Source: Melastoma dodecandrum
Lineage: Eukaryota; Streptophyta; Magnoliopsida; Myrtales; Melastomataceae
DNA: 64,000 nt
Assembly: GCA_029817715.1 (NCBI GenBank)
Contig: JARUPY010000423.1
Span: 1-64,000 of the forward strand
Direction: 5' to 3'
Part shown: positions 1-9,815 of the stretch, one piece after another
Layout of the letters: each line of letters opens with the position of its first letter
Position numbering within the stretch: position 1 is the stretch's first letter
Translations under genes and position numbers: made by a program
Notes under the pieces: model-generated
What the model was told of the DNA's origin: nothing
The model's input: the letters and a program-made list of their open reading frames with translations, nothing else
Databases searched by the model: none

Positions 1-310
1 GGAGGATGTCGAGGAAAGGGGCGTCAAGGGAAGGTGGTTGGGCCGAAGGAGTGGGGGCGTGGGGAGAAGCAGTAGCGCCAGGGGAGGGGAGTCGAGCTAA
101 GGGGCGGGGGCGGGGGCGTGGGAGGAACTCATAGGGCAATGGGTGGGAGGGAGGGGTAGGGATAAGGGAAGGAAAGGCGGGACTGAGGGGGCTCGAAGGG
201 CGTTGAGCTACTCCACTTCGCGTTGCGATATCATAAACTGAAGTTGTGGGGACCTCTAGGAGCAGGGGCGTGAGGGGTGGCGGCTGGCTGTGACGATGCT
301 GGGGGACGGA
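1..310. other. G-rich intergenic DNA with G-quadruplex-type motifs
   Basis: No gene is seen. The plus strand is strongly purine/G-rich. At about 101-121 there are four G runs separated by loops of 1, 1 and 3 bases. A second cluster of closely spaced G runs lies at about 140-166. Both match the usual G-quadruplex sequence pattern. No ORF or conserved protein motif is evident; the biological role is unknown. Confidence 0.5.
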
Positions 311-1028
311 GGGTCCTGGATATAAAACTTTGAAAACGGGTTTTAAACCGTTTTCTAAAAGTAAAAAAAAAATCAAGAAAAAGATTTTAGAATTTTTGTT
401 TTTTATTTTTTTATTTTTATTTTTTTAAAAATCAAACGGCTTTTCCCACATTTTCTTAAAAATAAAAACTGAAAATTAAAAAAATTTCATGAAACAAACA
501 AGCACATAGTGATTAGGAAGGGAATTTTTTAAAAAATAGTGCGTTTTGTTCAAGAATGAAGAGGAGAAGGTAAATGAAATGGAATGAGTAACGGAATATA
601 CATTCTCTAGCTTATTCTTAAGGCAATTCCCTTCCTATTTACTATATTTTTTCTCCCTTCTCATTCTATTATATCCGGAATTCCATTTCGGAAAACCAAA
701 CATACACTGAAAATTAAGCATATCAAGACTAACCTGACTTACAACGCGATCCTTGATTACGTTTTCATGACAATGCATTACCATCCATCGTAAAGCCGTG
801 GTCCAGTACAATGTCTTTTGTGGAATTTAAAAATGCCGCGGTAATGAATTACGACTTAAATGTATTTTCATTATTGCAGTCATCGCGATGAGCGATATTT
901 TAAAAAAATTAATTATATTACCATCATTTCTGGAACAATCCGACAAGGTATATTCTTCGGATGTCAATACATATCTTGAACTCGATGCTCCAATCACTTC
1001 ACTGGGTTCGTTTCCTTTTTGTGGGTTT
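311..1028. other. AT-rich intergenic DNA, no gene seen
   Basis: Low-complexity A/T-rich stretches occupy 330-500. No convincing coding sequence is seen on either strand. The short open frame at 961-1182 runs across the boundary of the transposable element that starts at 1039 and has no recognisable protein family. Confidence 0.5.
540..713. repeat. Possible MITE-like foldback element
   Basis: The left edge (AGTGCGTTTTGTTC...) and the reverse complement of the right edge (AGTGTATGTTTGGTTTTCC...) are roughly similar, and the interior contains GGAATGAG/CATTCC-type complementary runs. This is the look of small Harbinger- or hAT-type MITEs common in plants. No clear target-site duplication was found, so this is only a suggestion. 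Confidence 0.3.
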
Positions 1029-1038
1029 GTGTTTGTTT
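1029..1038. repeat. 10 bp target-site duplication, left side of element A
   Basis: GTGTTTGTTT, repeated exactly at 8829-8838 on the other side of element A. It is not part of the sequence shared with element B, so it is flanking host DNA duplicated on insertion. Confidence 0.85.
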
Positions 1039-1098
1039 GAGGACTGTACCAACTTACAGTGGTCCACCAAAATATTTCCTTTTTTTAACCGTTGTTCG
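1039..1098 (+). repeat. Element A left terminal inverted repeat
   Basis: Begins GAGGACTGTACC and runs through an ACAGTGG block to an ACCGTTG block near 1090. By eye it aligns at roughly 70% identity with the reverse complement of 8769-8828, and it is similar to the left end of element B. Confidence 0.8.
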
Positions 1099-1225
1099 TT
1101 TTTATTTTCCTATCTCACCGTCTCCCCCTTCTTCTTTTATGATCTTTCTAAATTTTTATCCCCAAAACTTAACCTTTTCTAATTGAGTCCTTCAAGACAA
1201 AATAGAAAAAATTATTCTTAAGCGG

Positions 1226-1237
1226 GCTCTAATACCA
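1226..1237 (-). other. tRNA-Met primer-binding site of element A (one mismatch)
   Basis: The reverse complement reads TGGTATTAGAGC. This differs by one base from TGGTATCAGAGC, the initiator-tRNA-Met primer site used by Caulimoviridae for minus-strand DNA synthesis. Element B has the perfect form at the same relative position. Confidence 0.8.
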
Positions 1238-1434
1238 ATTAAATAATACTGAAGATAAGCAAAGCAAATTAACTCCCTGAAGAGTTAAATATCAGCATGC
1301 TAGATATTCTTTAGGAATGACAGGAATCGAACTTAAGAAGATTTTCCCAATTGTCTTTGTCGTCGGCATTCCACCAACCTCAAATACTCGTTTGAGTATT
1401 TTGAACTTGCCGTAAATCTGAGATTGGACTTACC

Positions 1435-1641
1435 TTAAAGGAAATATTCCTCAAATTCATTCTGAACTAGAGTCAGTTCTTCTAATTTCTTAGAATAACT
1501 CTCTACCAGCTTAGATAACTGAGTTACTTTTGTTGATAGAATTTCTAGACGATCTACTACAGTATTGAGAAGACCGGTAGTAAAATTCTTGCCCACTCCG
1601 TGATCCAAATGGAATAATTCGGGGTTTAGACAACCAGTCAT
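1435..1641 (-). pseudogene. Small coiled-coil ORF of element A (virion-associated-protein-like)
   Basis: The ORF has an ATG start and 68 codons. It shows heptad-like spacing of L/V/I residues across its middle (VVDRLEILSTKVTQLSKLV), predicting a coiled coil. It lies between the viral TATA box and the primer-binding site, on the leader part of the predicted RNA. The element B version is longer (102 aa) and ends in a basic tail. Coiled coil plus basic tail is the layout of caulimovirid virion-associated proteins, but no sequence family could be confirmed. Here a stop truncates the basic tail. Confidence 0.5.
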
Positions 1642-1864
1642 AAGAATAACTCGTGCACTGCACCTGCCTTTTAAACTAGAAAGATCAACATAAACAATCT
1701 TAAAACAAGATGCTTATCATACCTTAGTCCAAGGGATAGCTCTGAGGGTTCACCAAACTTTTGCAACTTCTGGAAATCCAAGAGTGACTCACTTCTCAAA
1801 GTTGAGAATCCTGTGAGAGAGAGAGGTTTTTCTGTGTCATTTTGAATGCCCTTACCTTGAGGGT

Positions 1865-1873
1865 CTTATATAG
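1865..1873 (-). promoter_or_regulatory. TATA box of the pararetroviral promoter, element A
   Basis: CTATATAAG on the minus strand, conserved in element B with an identical flank. Transcription would start near 1840 and run through the coiled-coil ORF and the primer-binding site. In this linear copy it would then leave the element at its left TIR without crossing the main ORFs. Confidence 0.65.
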
Positions 1874-2194
1874 ACACTCCTCATCCAAGAACAAGGTTTA
1901 GTCTTAAAGACTTTTCCTTCAAGGTTTCGATTCGTAAATCTGACCTTAAGTTAGTTTTAATCAATTCTGATTAATTCTAACCACTCTTGATTTCTTAAGG
2001 TATCCTTGGAGAACGATCAAAGAATTTTGACTCAGAGAGATGTGAGAGAAAATTTTATATTCAGATCGCCTCCCCAAATGAGGTAGAGGGTCGTGAAATA
2101 TATACAAAAAGCTGGTGCCTATGCACTGTTTGCCAGCTCAAAAGTAAAGAATCTACTTTATCAAAAGCTTACAAAAGCTACAAAATTGTCTAAT

Positions 2195-4336
2195 CTATTT
2201 TGTACAATTTTCTTCTCTCGTCTGCATCATTGCTCTATCCTGAGAGATTCCTTCTTCGTTGGCGTTTGATGTTTCGCCAACTTCCTCAGAGAGTCCTCGA
2301 GCTCTCTCTTCATCTTGCTTAAATCGTTGGGCTAAGGATTTGTCAGTGTAGTCAGCGATTTTTCTCCAAACTTCAAAGGTGTCCGTCCGGAGGCACAATT
2401 CAGAGTTTTCTCTCTTCCAGAAGCTATCCAGAAGATCCAAAACTCTTTCCCATCCTCCTTCCCCTGCTTGTTCATCTGTATAACTGAGATAGGAACGGAG
2501 GATCATGACAGTTGTCATCCCGTCACTGAGCACATAGTATAACTCCTTGCGGGCAAATACGTGCTCCAACACATCCTTCAGAAACTCAACCTTTATGGCT
2601 TTTCTTACAGTTTTATCTTTGTAATACTTTCGCCATAAACCTCTCTGATCAAGGCCCTGTCGTTGAGGTTTTATCAGATGCCTACTCTCACTAGGATGGA
2701 TGTCCCATACTTGCATGTTGGGAATAATTACTTTCCCGAACTTTTCATGTTCTTCCTCCTCCATAGTGCTAGTAATCAATGCCGTGGCATACTCTGATCC
2801 GCATCCAAATCCGAGTATGAACTTTACCAAGTGAGGCAACGGTTCTATCTGTTCTGGTTCTGATCTATCAATCTCCAGAATGTCGACAAAACCTGCGTAC
2901 AAATATGGTAAAGCAACTCCCACCATACCTGAATTAATTCTCAGGGACGGCCACTTTTCAGATATCCAGTGTAGATACGGTTGAAGTACAGAGTTCTCCT
3001 CGAGAAAGGATTATCTCATATCCACTACTACTTTTGAAGTCTCGTAGTCTTTGACTTCGCATGGTAATATGGACATAGTCGTGGTGAGAATTTGCTGTCT
3101 ATCCCTTACGGTTTTAGACAGTTCTTCTCCATCCGAAGTCTTGTAAGATAATTTAGACTCCAGATCTTTGATGTACTCTATCGCTTTTGCTGCAAAAAAC
3201 TCAATATGACGTTGGTAATTATTTTTAATAGCACCCCTGAGTCCTTCACAGACAACAGTTGCATCCCAAGAAAGGGATCCATCTTCGAAAGAGTCCAGAT
3301 CAAAAAACCAAGATCCATCTAGATCTTCATGACCTTTGTCATTGTGAGTTTGCTCACCAGGTTCTCTAACCGAACCTCCTTCAGGAATTATTTCCTCAAG
3401 GTTCTCCTGAGTTTTAGGATTACCTTCTTCGAGTGTGCCAGGTATTTTGTAATTGAAATACTCGTCATACTCCATTTCCACCGTGTCGTCAGGATGTTCT
3501 TCCTTCCGAACAACTGGCTCTCCTATAAAGGCTTTGAACTTTGCCTCCTCCTCAGCATACTCAGTCTCCATCCGCTCATTCTTCGACTTTGTAATAAAGC
3601 CTTATAGGATTTGACAGCTTGATTTATGGAGATTTTTTGCTCTTTAGCCAGGTGATTACGGTAGTAATTGTTCCGTGGTTAACGGGTACCACCAAGGTTC
3701 TTCAACCTTTCCATCCTTTTCAGGACCAGAAGATTTAAGCTATTTGCTTTCTTCTTCTTTCTGGCTTTTTCTTGGGAATCAGCTTGAGCTTCTTCCTTCA
3801 GATCCACCATCTTCGCCTGTCCTTTAGAACTTACCTTTTTAGGATCAGCCACTCTCTCTTGAGAGTCTTTCATCACGTTTCCTTTGGAGTTGACGTTATC
3901 TTCTCCTTTAGGACCCGTCATTCCCTTCTGGGAATTTTCTCCTTGTGGAATTGGTTGTTACCTTTTCCTTAGGTTCAGCCATTCTCTTCTGAGAATCAAC
4001 TTTCGTCTTTCCTTTAGAACTAGCCGAAGCTTTCTCCTTAGGGTCGACCATCTCCTCCTGGAGATCTGTTTCTGCTTTTCTCTTGGAGTTAGCTATTACC
4101 TTCTCCTTGAGACTAGCCATACCCTTCTGGGAATTCGCAGCTTTCAGCTTATTTGGACATTCAAATGATCTATGTCCAGGTCGCTTACACTGCCAGCACA
4201 AAGCTGATTTCGTTCCAGAATTTGAACCAGTATCACTATGCTCACTATCTCTCTTATTAGGACATACCTTCTTGGAGTGTCCCTCTTGCTTGCATCCCCA
4301 GCAAATCTTCCTCTTCGCGGTTGGATCCATCTGCAA
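2195..4336 (-). pseudogene. Element A 3' ORF: double zinc knuckle, Lys-rich repeats, C-terminal helical domain
   Basis: A broken long ORF downstream of RNase H. It starts with two CCHC knuckles (CWGCKQEGHSKKVCP and CWQCKRPGHRSFECP, about 4300-4160). Next come about five copies of a Lys-rich repeat of about 23 residues with a DSQK..PKEKV..NSKGK pattern, and an acidic stretch. The end is a conserved helical region with WFFDLDSFEDGSLSWDA (about 3290) and MVGVALPYLYAGFVDILEID (about 2920). Comparison with element B shows it was once one continuous frame of roughly 700 codons; here it is cut by a one-base deletion near 3575 and by stops. Its position after the polymerase matches where caulimovirids place the transactivator/inclusion-body gene, but I see no signature of that family, so function is unassigned. 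Confidence 0.6.
3790..4165 (-). repeat. Coding tandem repeat, about 69 bp units (23-residue Lys-rich repeat)
   Basis: The translated minus strand repeats a pattern of DSQK-x3-x-PKEK-x3-NSKGK about every 23 residues. Units are degenerate. Element B carries the same array at about 12110-12480, so it predates the two insertions. Confidence 0.7.
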
Positions 4337-5230
4337 GTTCTCTAGAGAGAGAGTTAGCTATTATGTTTTTGTCTGAAGAGATATACTCGACGTCGAATTT
4401 ATAATAGCTAAACCATTCCTGCAACCTCAAAAGTCTAGTCTGCCTAACCTCTTTGAGGTTCAGACTCATAAACCTTTTTACATAGGTCGAGTCAGAGCGC
4501 ACAAGAATTTCTTTGGTGCCAAAAAGATGTAAAAGGCTTTTATTCCATTTTTTAAAGCTAATACTTCTTTTTCGTGTATCGAGTATCGGAGTTCGTACCC
4601 CTTAAAGCTACCTGACCAATACTTACAAACGGGTTCAGGCTTTCTTCCTTTAATTTTAAGGACAGCCCCTCAGAACTCGTTAGAAGCATCAATTTCCAGG
4701 ACTAACTCATCTTTGTCAGATGGTAAAGAGAGTTGAGGTAGATTTTTAACCTTTCTCTTAATCCTCTGAATAGCATGAGTATCCTCATCTTCCCATAACC
4801 AATGATTCACAGAAGATGTTTTCTTTGAAATCCTCCCTAGATCTTGGGAAAGATCCTTCACAAACTTTCTTGCATAGTTAACAAATCCACAAAATCTTTG
4901 GACTTGTTTTCTATCCTCAAGTCTGTCAGGAAAATCAACAATTTTTTCGGTAATATGGCTTTGGAATTTAATTTTTCCTTGCTCAATCTCCATACCTAAA
5001 AAATTAACTGACTCCTTAAACCATTATATCTTTCTTTCTGGTAGAATCATGCCCTCCTGTCGGAAGACATCAGTTACCTTATCTAGGTGTCTCATGTGGT
5101 CGTCTTCAGTCTGACTGTAGACTAACATATCGTCTATGTAGACCGCACTAAATTTGCGGACCTGCTTGAAAGCATTATCCATTTTGTGCTGAAAGACGCC
5201 TGGAGCATTCTTCAGGCCGAACGACATCAC
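4257..5230 (-). pseudogene. Element A reverse transcriptase (partial) and RNase H
   Basis: Minus-strand fragments show the RT palm (GLKNAPGVFQHKMDNAF and the catalytic YIDDMLVYS, about 5220-5110). They also show connection-region residues (FCGFVNYARKFVKDL, about 4890) and an RNase H start with LVLEIDAS (about 4690). A late RNase H segment has RSDSTYVKRF and LQEWFSYYKFDVEYI (about 4490-4400). These match pararetroviral polymerases. The RT fingers and motif A are absent: the protease end at about 5330 is joined almost directly to the region just before GLKNAP. The remaining reading frame is cut by several stops. The polymerase would reverse-transcribe viral pregenomic RNA in the cytoplasm; this copy cannot. 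Confidence 0.85.
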
Positions 5231-5268
5231 CAGTCATTCAAACATTCCTTGCGGAGCATTGAAGGCAG

Positions 5269-5721
5269 TTAGATAGAACCGAATCTTCTTCCATCTTGAT
5301 GGACATCCTGCACAAAAGGTAATTTTTCCTTTTGTCCCTTTAAAAAAGAATTACCAATTATGATGTCTGCCTCTAATAAAGGATGGGCCAGGATCTCTTT
5401 AATGATGAACTTTTGTCCACCAATAAAGACAGACACATTATTGGCCTGATGGCTAACAATTGTCGCCATTCCATCTACATTTACCATATGGATGGGTTTC
5501 TGCAGTGGTTTCCACCACTCATCTGGTAGAGCATTGAGTCTAGCACAACTTATGCTACACCAAGTGTCTATCAAAGTATCCAGAGAATACTCATAGTGTC
5601 CCGAAAATTTGAAAGTTAGAGCTACATATGTGCTCAAGTCTTCTTTCCTTATACTAAAATTAATATTTCTGGGTACCTCATGGGATGGTTCTATCATCCT
5701 CCAGATTTCGTCTACTGACAT
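5269..5721 (-). pseudogene. Element A pararetroviral aspartic protease
   Basis: The fragment starts with MSVDEIWRMIEPSHEVP, 9 nt after an in-frame TAG that ends the movement-protein frame. This could be the original polymerase ORF start or a decayed fusion. The active-site region reads LIDTWCSIS where functional retropepsins have DTG, so the catalytic triplet is mutated. A later ADIIIGNSFL matches the conserved hydrophobic-hydrophobic-G motif. The role in the virus is polyprotein processing. The frame then runs into residual RT sequence and stops. Confidence 0.75.
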
Positions 5722-5727
5722 AGACCT

Positions 5728-6948
5728 CTACTCGGCTATTTGCTCAATAACCTTACAGACTTCGGGAATACTGGATAGAGAGTTATCCAGATAGGTAACT
5801 CTCATCATCCGTATTAATTCTTCTCCTGGTTGATCTACCGGATCTTCATAGACTGGTAAAGATACCTGTCTATATCCTACGATTCTACCCGTATGGTGAG
5901 ACGGGCTCCTCGAATCTGTAGACCTTCGAGACATTTCTTCTATTAGTGGTGGGGCAGATGCTTCTGCTGGTCGAGAAAATTTGTCTTCTCCCACATCACT
6001 ATATCTAGAAGAAACTTCATAGGGCGTTTGAATTCTTGGCTCTCTCAGGACTGGTATCCTCACAGGCAGATGCCTGTCAGATCTATCACTACCTCTAGAC
6101 GATTCTCCCAACATTAAAGTTATCTCGTTACCTCTTTGTCGGATATTAGCCGCACTAATCGGTCTAGAGCTACTACCAGGCTCAGTCATAACCCGATTTC
6201 TTAGCCAGGTTAATTCTAGTGGATTCACCTCTCGCCTATGAAATTGTTGGTAGTTATTTTGACCTTCCTCGAACAACTCAGTAAGTCTTGAGATGTTCCT
6301 CACACCGGGACTAGTGGTATTTACCAATAGGTAAATCACCCTAGTGTGATACGCCAAAAACTTGGCTTGGGAATTCATTCTATCCATATTCATTGATTTA
6401 ATCTTTAAAGTTAATGAATTTCCCAAACAACGGTCGTTCAGGGCCATCATGAAATTTGGATGGACTTGGAACCATACAGGGCCATGTGCCAGGTTGGCCT
6501 GTATTCTTGATATCAGATGATCTCGAAACTCTTGCCATCTTTTATCGATAATAGCTGCTACCACAGGACTATCCGTTGAAAGATGGAATAGAGGAATTAG
6601 TCCTACTTGGATCAACCCAATGTGTATATAGTTATATATACCTCTCGCACGTTGCATGGTTTCCCTAATTCGTTGTACGTTGAGTAATGGGATATCTAAA
6701 GTTTCAAGTTACGTACTTGTAACTTGAGCCGTTGCTTCTGTTTGTGAGATGTCTATTATAGATCTAAAATTAAATTTTGAAACATTGTAGACCTCTCTCA
6801 CATTAACATTAGGCAACCTCCATTCCAATGCTGACTGAGATGGATCTTCGTACTGGTGGGATTTCTCCAGTACCTTATTCGATGCTTCCAACGGAACCAT
6901 CTCATCACCATCTCCATTTTGCTCTACTCTCATCATGAATAGATGCAT
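5728..6948 (-). pseudogene. Element A movement protein (30K superfamily) region
   Basis: The region contains YIHIGLIQVGLIPLF followed by the conserved D in AIIDKRWQEF, then GPVWFQVHPNFMMALND and LTLKIKSMN. This is the core of caulimovirid movement proteins, which form tubules at plasmodesmata for cell-to-cell spread. A Ser/Arg-rich tail follows (about 6190-5790). Amino-terminal sequence (about 6948-6660) is separated by a stop near 6707. In element B coat and movement regions share one frame, so they were probably one polyprotein. The frame ends at a TAG at 5728. Confidence 0.85.
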
Positions 6949-7011
6949 TTTTCAGAGATCAGAATCCTCTTCTAAGTCTGTATCGTAATTTGATACAACT
7001 TCATAGATAGA

Positions 7012-8673
7012 TTATACTTCTGAGTCTAAGTCAGAAATATCCTGCTCATCTATTGGTTCATAAGCCAGGATTTCTTCCTCATGACTCCCATTATCCAGAA
7101 ACACCATTCGGAGTCTTTCCCTCATTTGGTACTTCTGAGGACAAGTATCCGCTTTGTGGGTTTTTGATCCACAAAACCAGCAACAATTGCAATTGCTCAA
7201 CGGTTTTCCTTTCGGACACGTAGGTTCTCTGCCATGCTTTCGCTTAAAGGCATCGATCCTATCTTTATCCTTAAGGTTAGTCCGTCTCCTTACAAATCTC
7301 CTTGGTTTATAAGCAGGACCTCCTCTTTGTTTTTTCTGGAGATATCTTTTTGGCCAAACTTTCATCTTGTTGCATCCAACAAATTTTTTCTTCCTCGGAA
7401 AGTTTCTTGTTCTCGCTGATTCTCTTGGAGTATCACATCCATGTCTCCCAGGTACATATTCAATCTGAGAGCAACAGCTCTTGTTTAAGTACGGCAGCAT
7501 TTTAGCCGCTTCCTTAACCTGGAGCTCAGTACACGCTTTCCTCATTGCGTACTTAACTGCCTGAATCTTTCCTCCGAGTCCCATAACAATCTTTTTTTCA
7601 CTCAGGAGTAATTCATAGGCCTTTTGCGCAACTTTCGGCCAAGGTTCTGGAAGTTTTGCAAAAAAGGTTCCCAATATGACGTCCATATTGTAGTAATACT
7701 TCTAGAATTCACATATGTAGCTATCAAACAGACACATATTAACGATCTATAGCTTAACCAGAGCAGTCAACGATTGCTCCTTTTTCACAGTCTCAGTGGA
7801 TAAAGAAAAACCATAGAACTCCCGTTTTAATGCATCAGCGATGATTGCTAATACACCATCAACGGTCAACACTTGATCTATCTTTTCTTTGATGTCTGTA
7901 TGAGCCACCAAAGATTTCTAATATTTTTGCACAGTTCCCATGAGGGCTGCCATACAAAATTCATAAATTGATCCAAGGGATAGTATCCCAGCAGACGCAG
8001 TCATTCGAATTAGTGATAACCACTCATCTATCTTTTCAGATACGTGCTTCTCACAATCGATATCTAGAAAAGCACCAAGGGCGATTATTGGCTTGAATAC
8101 GTTATCCCTTGGAACAAACTCTTGTTTGGTTCTATGGGGGATAATCGGGCCTATAAATTTCCCTCTTCGCAGTCACCAATTCATTAAACGTTCGATTGTC
8201 TAAATGAACTGGAAGTTCATCTGCCAGCCTTAGGTCTATCGCCAACTCTCCACTTTGATAGTTCAAATTTGCATTTTGCTTTTGTGAGTCTAAAATGTAA
8301 GGAGCTACTGACTCCTTGTACATTTCTTCCACACTCTTGCCTTGATCCTGTTTGGAATTTCTTCCTCCCAGTTTCAATTTTTCGACTCGTTTTCCAGTAG
8401 TACTTTTCAGTCCAGAAGTCGCCTCGGCTTCAGGCCTTTTTAAACTTCTCTCATGCTCTAAAGAGTCTAACATCTTATTTACTATAGAACCTACTTCCCC
8501 AGCAAGGTGGTTTCGGTTCTCAAGACTTTCTGTGCTCCCTTGAATAGTTACTGAGTTAAAATATCATTTATACTCTTGCTAATTCCAAAAAGAGACATTA
8601 TAGACTCTGAAACGAACTCCAACCGTGACAGAGTTCCAAAAGGATTCCCCGAATACTTTCCTTCTCCAGCCAT
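7012..8673 (-). pseudogene. Element A coat protein region with CCHC zinc knuckle
   Basis: The likely original start is the ATG at 8673 (MAGEG...), conserved in element B. The amino-terminal part is acidic/Ser-rich. The capsid core includes WLSLIRMTASAG and GTFFAKLPEPWPKVAQKAY (about 7660). A Lys/Arg-rich segment leads to a CCWFCGSKTHKADTCP knuckle (about 7180-7140), typical of caulimovirid capsids binding genome RNA. An acidic tail ends at a stop at 7012. The frame is interrupted by several stops between 8130 and 7690. It would package the viral genome; now a relic. Confidence 0.8.
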
Positions 8674-8768
8674 TTCAAGGACCTAATTGAAACTTTTTCA
8701 AAATTTTGGGGTTTTTTCCAAAATCAGAAAGACAAAAAGAGCTAGGAGCGGCCTTTAGGTAATATTGA

Positions 8769-8828
8769 AACTCCCGACGGTAAAAGCCAAAATATTTTAA
8801 CTTTCAACAGTACTTTGGAACTATCCTC
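8769..8828 (-). repeat. Element A right terminal inverted repeat
   Basis: The reverse complement begins GAGGATAGTTCCAAAGTACT and ends near TTTTACCGTCGGGAG. It pairs with 1039-1098 in inverted orientation and is closely matched by the right end of element B (15294-15352). Confidence 0.8.
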
Positions 8829-8838
8829 GTGTTTGTTT
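8829..8838. repeat. 10 bp target-site duplication, right side of element A
   Basis: GTGTTTGTTT, an exact copy of 1029-1038. Confidence 0.85.
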
Positions 8839-9201
8839 GGCCGTCTGGGGGGACATTGACCGAGACTTCTCCTCATTCCTTGGTTTCTTTCTTTGACATT
8901 ACATTAATTTTATTACTTTATAATTTATTTTTATACTAATTATGTCTTATATTATACTAATTACGGATGAACCCCATTAATGGGTGGAGGGGGGGGGGAG
9001 GGGTACGTAAGTTTTATTCGAACCAGAAATAACCATGTTAATGATGTGTATGTTGTTACTATTTCAACACCTCACCAGTTTGTCTCTCTCTTTCCTTCCA
9101 TCTGGCATGTGTTGTTGTTGTTGTTGGGTTGGGAGGGGATGCTAAGCGAATCCATTGACTCTATATCATGTGTAAAAAGATCAGTTACTATATTTTTATA
9201 T
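8839..9201. other. 363 bp host spacer between elements A and B
   Basis: AT-rich DNA with a G homopolymer at about 8988-8998 and a (GTT) run near 9110. It has no similarity to the flanks at 960-1028 or 15363 onward and no recognisable coding sequence. This separates the two elements and argues against a head-to-tail viral concatemer. Confidence 0.6.
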
Positions 9202-9211
9202 ATGTAAGAAA
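9202..9211. repeat. 10 bp target-site duplication, left side of element B
   Basis: ATGTAAGAAA, repeated exactly at 15353-15362. It differs from the duplication around element A, so the insertions were independent events. Confidence 0.85.
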
Positions 9212-9270
9212 TAGCCTTGTTCCAAAACACAGTGGTCCCCAAAAGAAATTTGGGTTTTACCGTTGTCGGC
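9212..9270 (+). repeat. Element B left terminal inverted repeat
   Basis: Starts TAGCCTTGTTCC, with mutated outermost bases, then shows the conserved ACAGTGGTCCCC and TTTTACCGTTG blocks. It is inverted relative to 15294-15352 and similar to 1039-1098. Confidence 0.75.
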
Positions 9271-9399
9271 CTTTTATTCCTAATTTACCACTTCTTTCCA
9301 CCTTCAACTTCCCGAAATTTAATTCCCAAAATTTTATCCTTAAAAATCTACTTCTTTTAATCCTTCAAGACGTTTTAAAAGAAAAACGTTCTTAAGCGG

Positions 9400-9411
9400 G
9401 CTCTGATACCA
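9400..9411 (-). other. Perfect tRNA-Met primer-binding site of element B
   Basis: The minus strand reads TGGTATCAGAGC, all 12 bases of the caulimovirid initiator-tRNA-Met primer site. It sits about 190 bp inside the left TIR. Confidence 0.85.
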
Positions 9412-9506
9412 ATTAAAACAGACTGAAGATAAGCAAAGCAAATTAACTCCCTGAAGAGTTAAATATCAGCATGCTAGATATTCTTCAGAAATAACAGGAA
9501 TCGAAC

Positions 9507-9815
9507 TTAAGAAGATTTTCTCAGTTGTCTTTGTCGTCGGCGTTCCACCAACCTCAAATACTCGTTTGAGTATTTTGAACTTGCCGTAAATCCGATATTG
9601 GACTTACCTTCAAGGAAATATTCTTCAAATTCACTCTGAACTAGAGTCAGTTTTTCTAATTTCTTAGAATAACTCTCTACCAGCTTGGATAACTGTGTTA
9701 CTTGTACTGATAGAACTTCCAAACGATCTACTACAGTATTAAGAAGACCTGTAGTAAAATCCTTGCCCACTCCGTGATCCAAATGGAATAAGTCGGGATT
9801 TGGACAATCAATCAT
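9507..9815 (-). pseudogene. Element B small coiled-coil ORF (102 aa), intact frame
   Basis: An open frame from an ATG at 9815. Residues about 22-58 carry regularly spaced L/V residues (VVDRLEVLSVQVTQLSKLV), predicting a coiled coil, and the last 15 residues are Arg-rich (RRRQRQLRKSS). Caulimovirid virion-associated proteins have a similar coiled coil plus basic nucleic-acid-binding tail, so this is a plausible homologue, but I recognise no specific family. It lies in the leader downstream of the TATA box. The frame is intact although the element is defective. Confidence 0.55.

Larger units (their letters stand above)
1039..8828 (-). mobile_element. Element A: TIR-flanked endogenous pararetrovirus (Caulimoviridae-like), 7.8 kb
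   Basis: Minus-strand order is coat protein with a CCHC knuckle, movement protein, aspartic protease, reverse transcriptase/RNase H, a two-zinc-knuckle ORF, a TATA box, a small coiled-coil ORF and a tRNA-Met primer-binding site. This gene set is pararetroviral. A coat protein placed before the movement protein resembles cavemo-/solendovirus organisation. There is no integrase and there are no LTRs. Homology to element B starts and stops sharply at inverted repeats of about 55 bp, and a perfect 10 bp direct duplication flanks the whole unit (1029-1038, 8829-8838). This suggests mobilisation as a TIR DNA transposon, most like Mutator by duplication length; no transposase is visible inside. Stops, frameshifts and a missing RT amino-terminal part show that it is defective. 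Confidence 0.88.

Noticed and set aside
3329..4376. Plus-strand open frames antisense to the viral zinc-knuckle ORF
   Set aside because: Phe/Leu-rich shadows of the Lys/Glu-rich minus-strand coding repeats.
1039..8828. LTR retrotransposon with caulimovirid genes
   Set aside because: No direct terminal repeats; the ends are inverted and there is no integrase.
9400..9411. tRNA gene suggested by tRNA-Met similarity
   Set aside because: Only the 12 base primer-binding complement is present; no cloverleaf.
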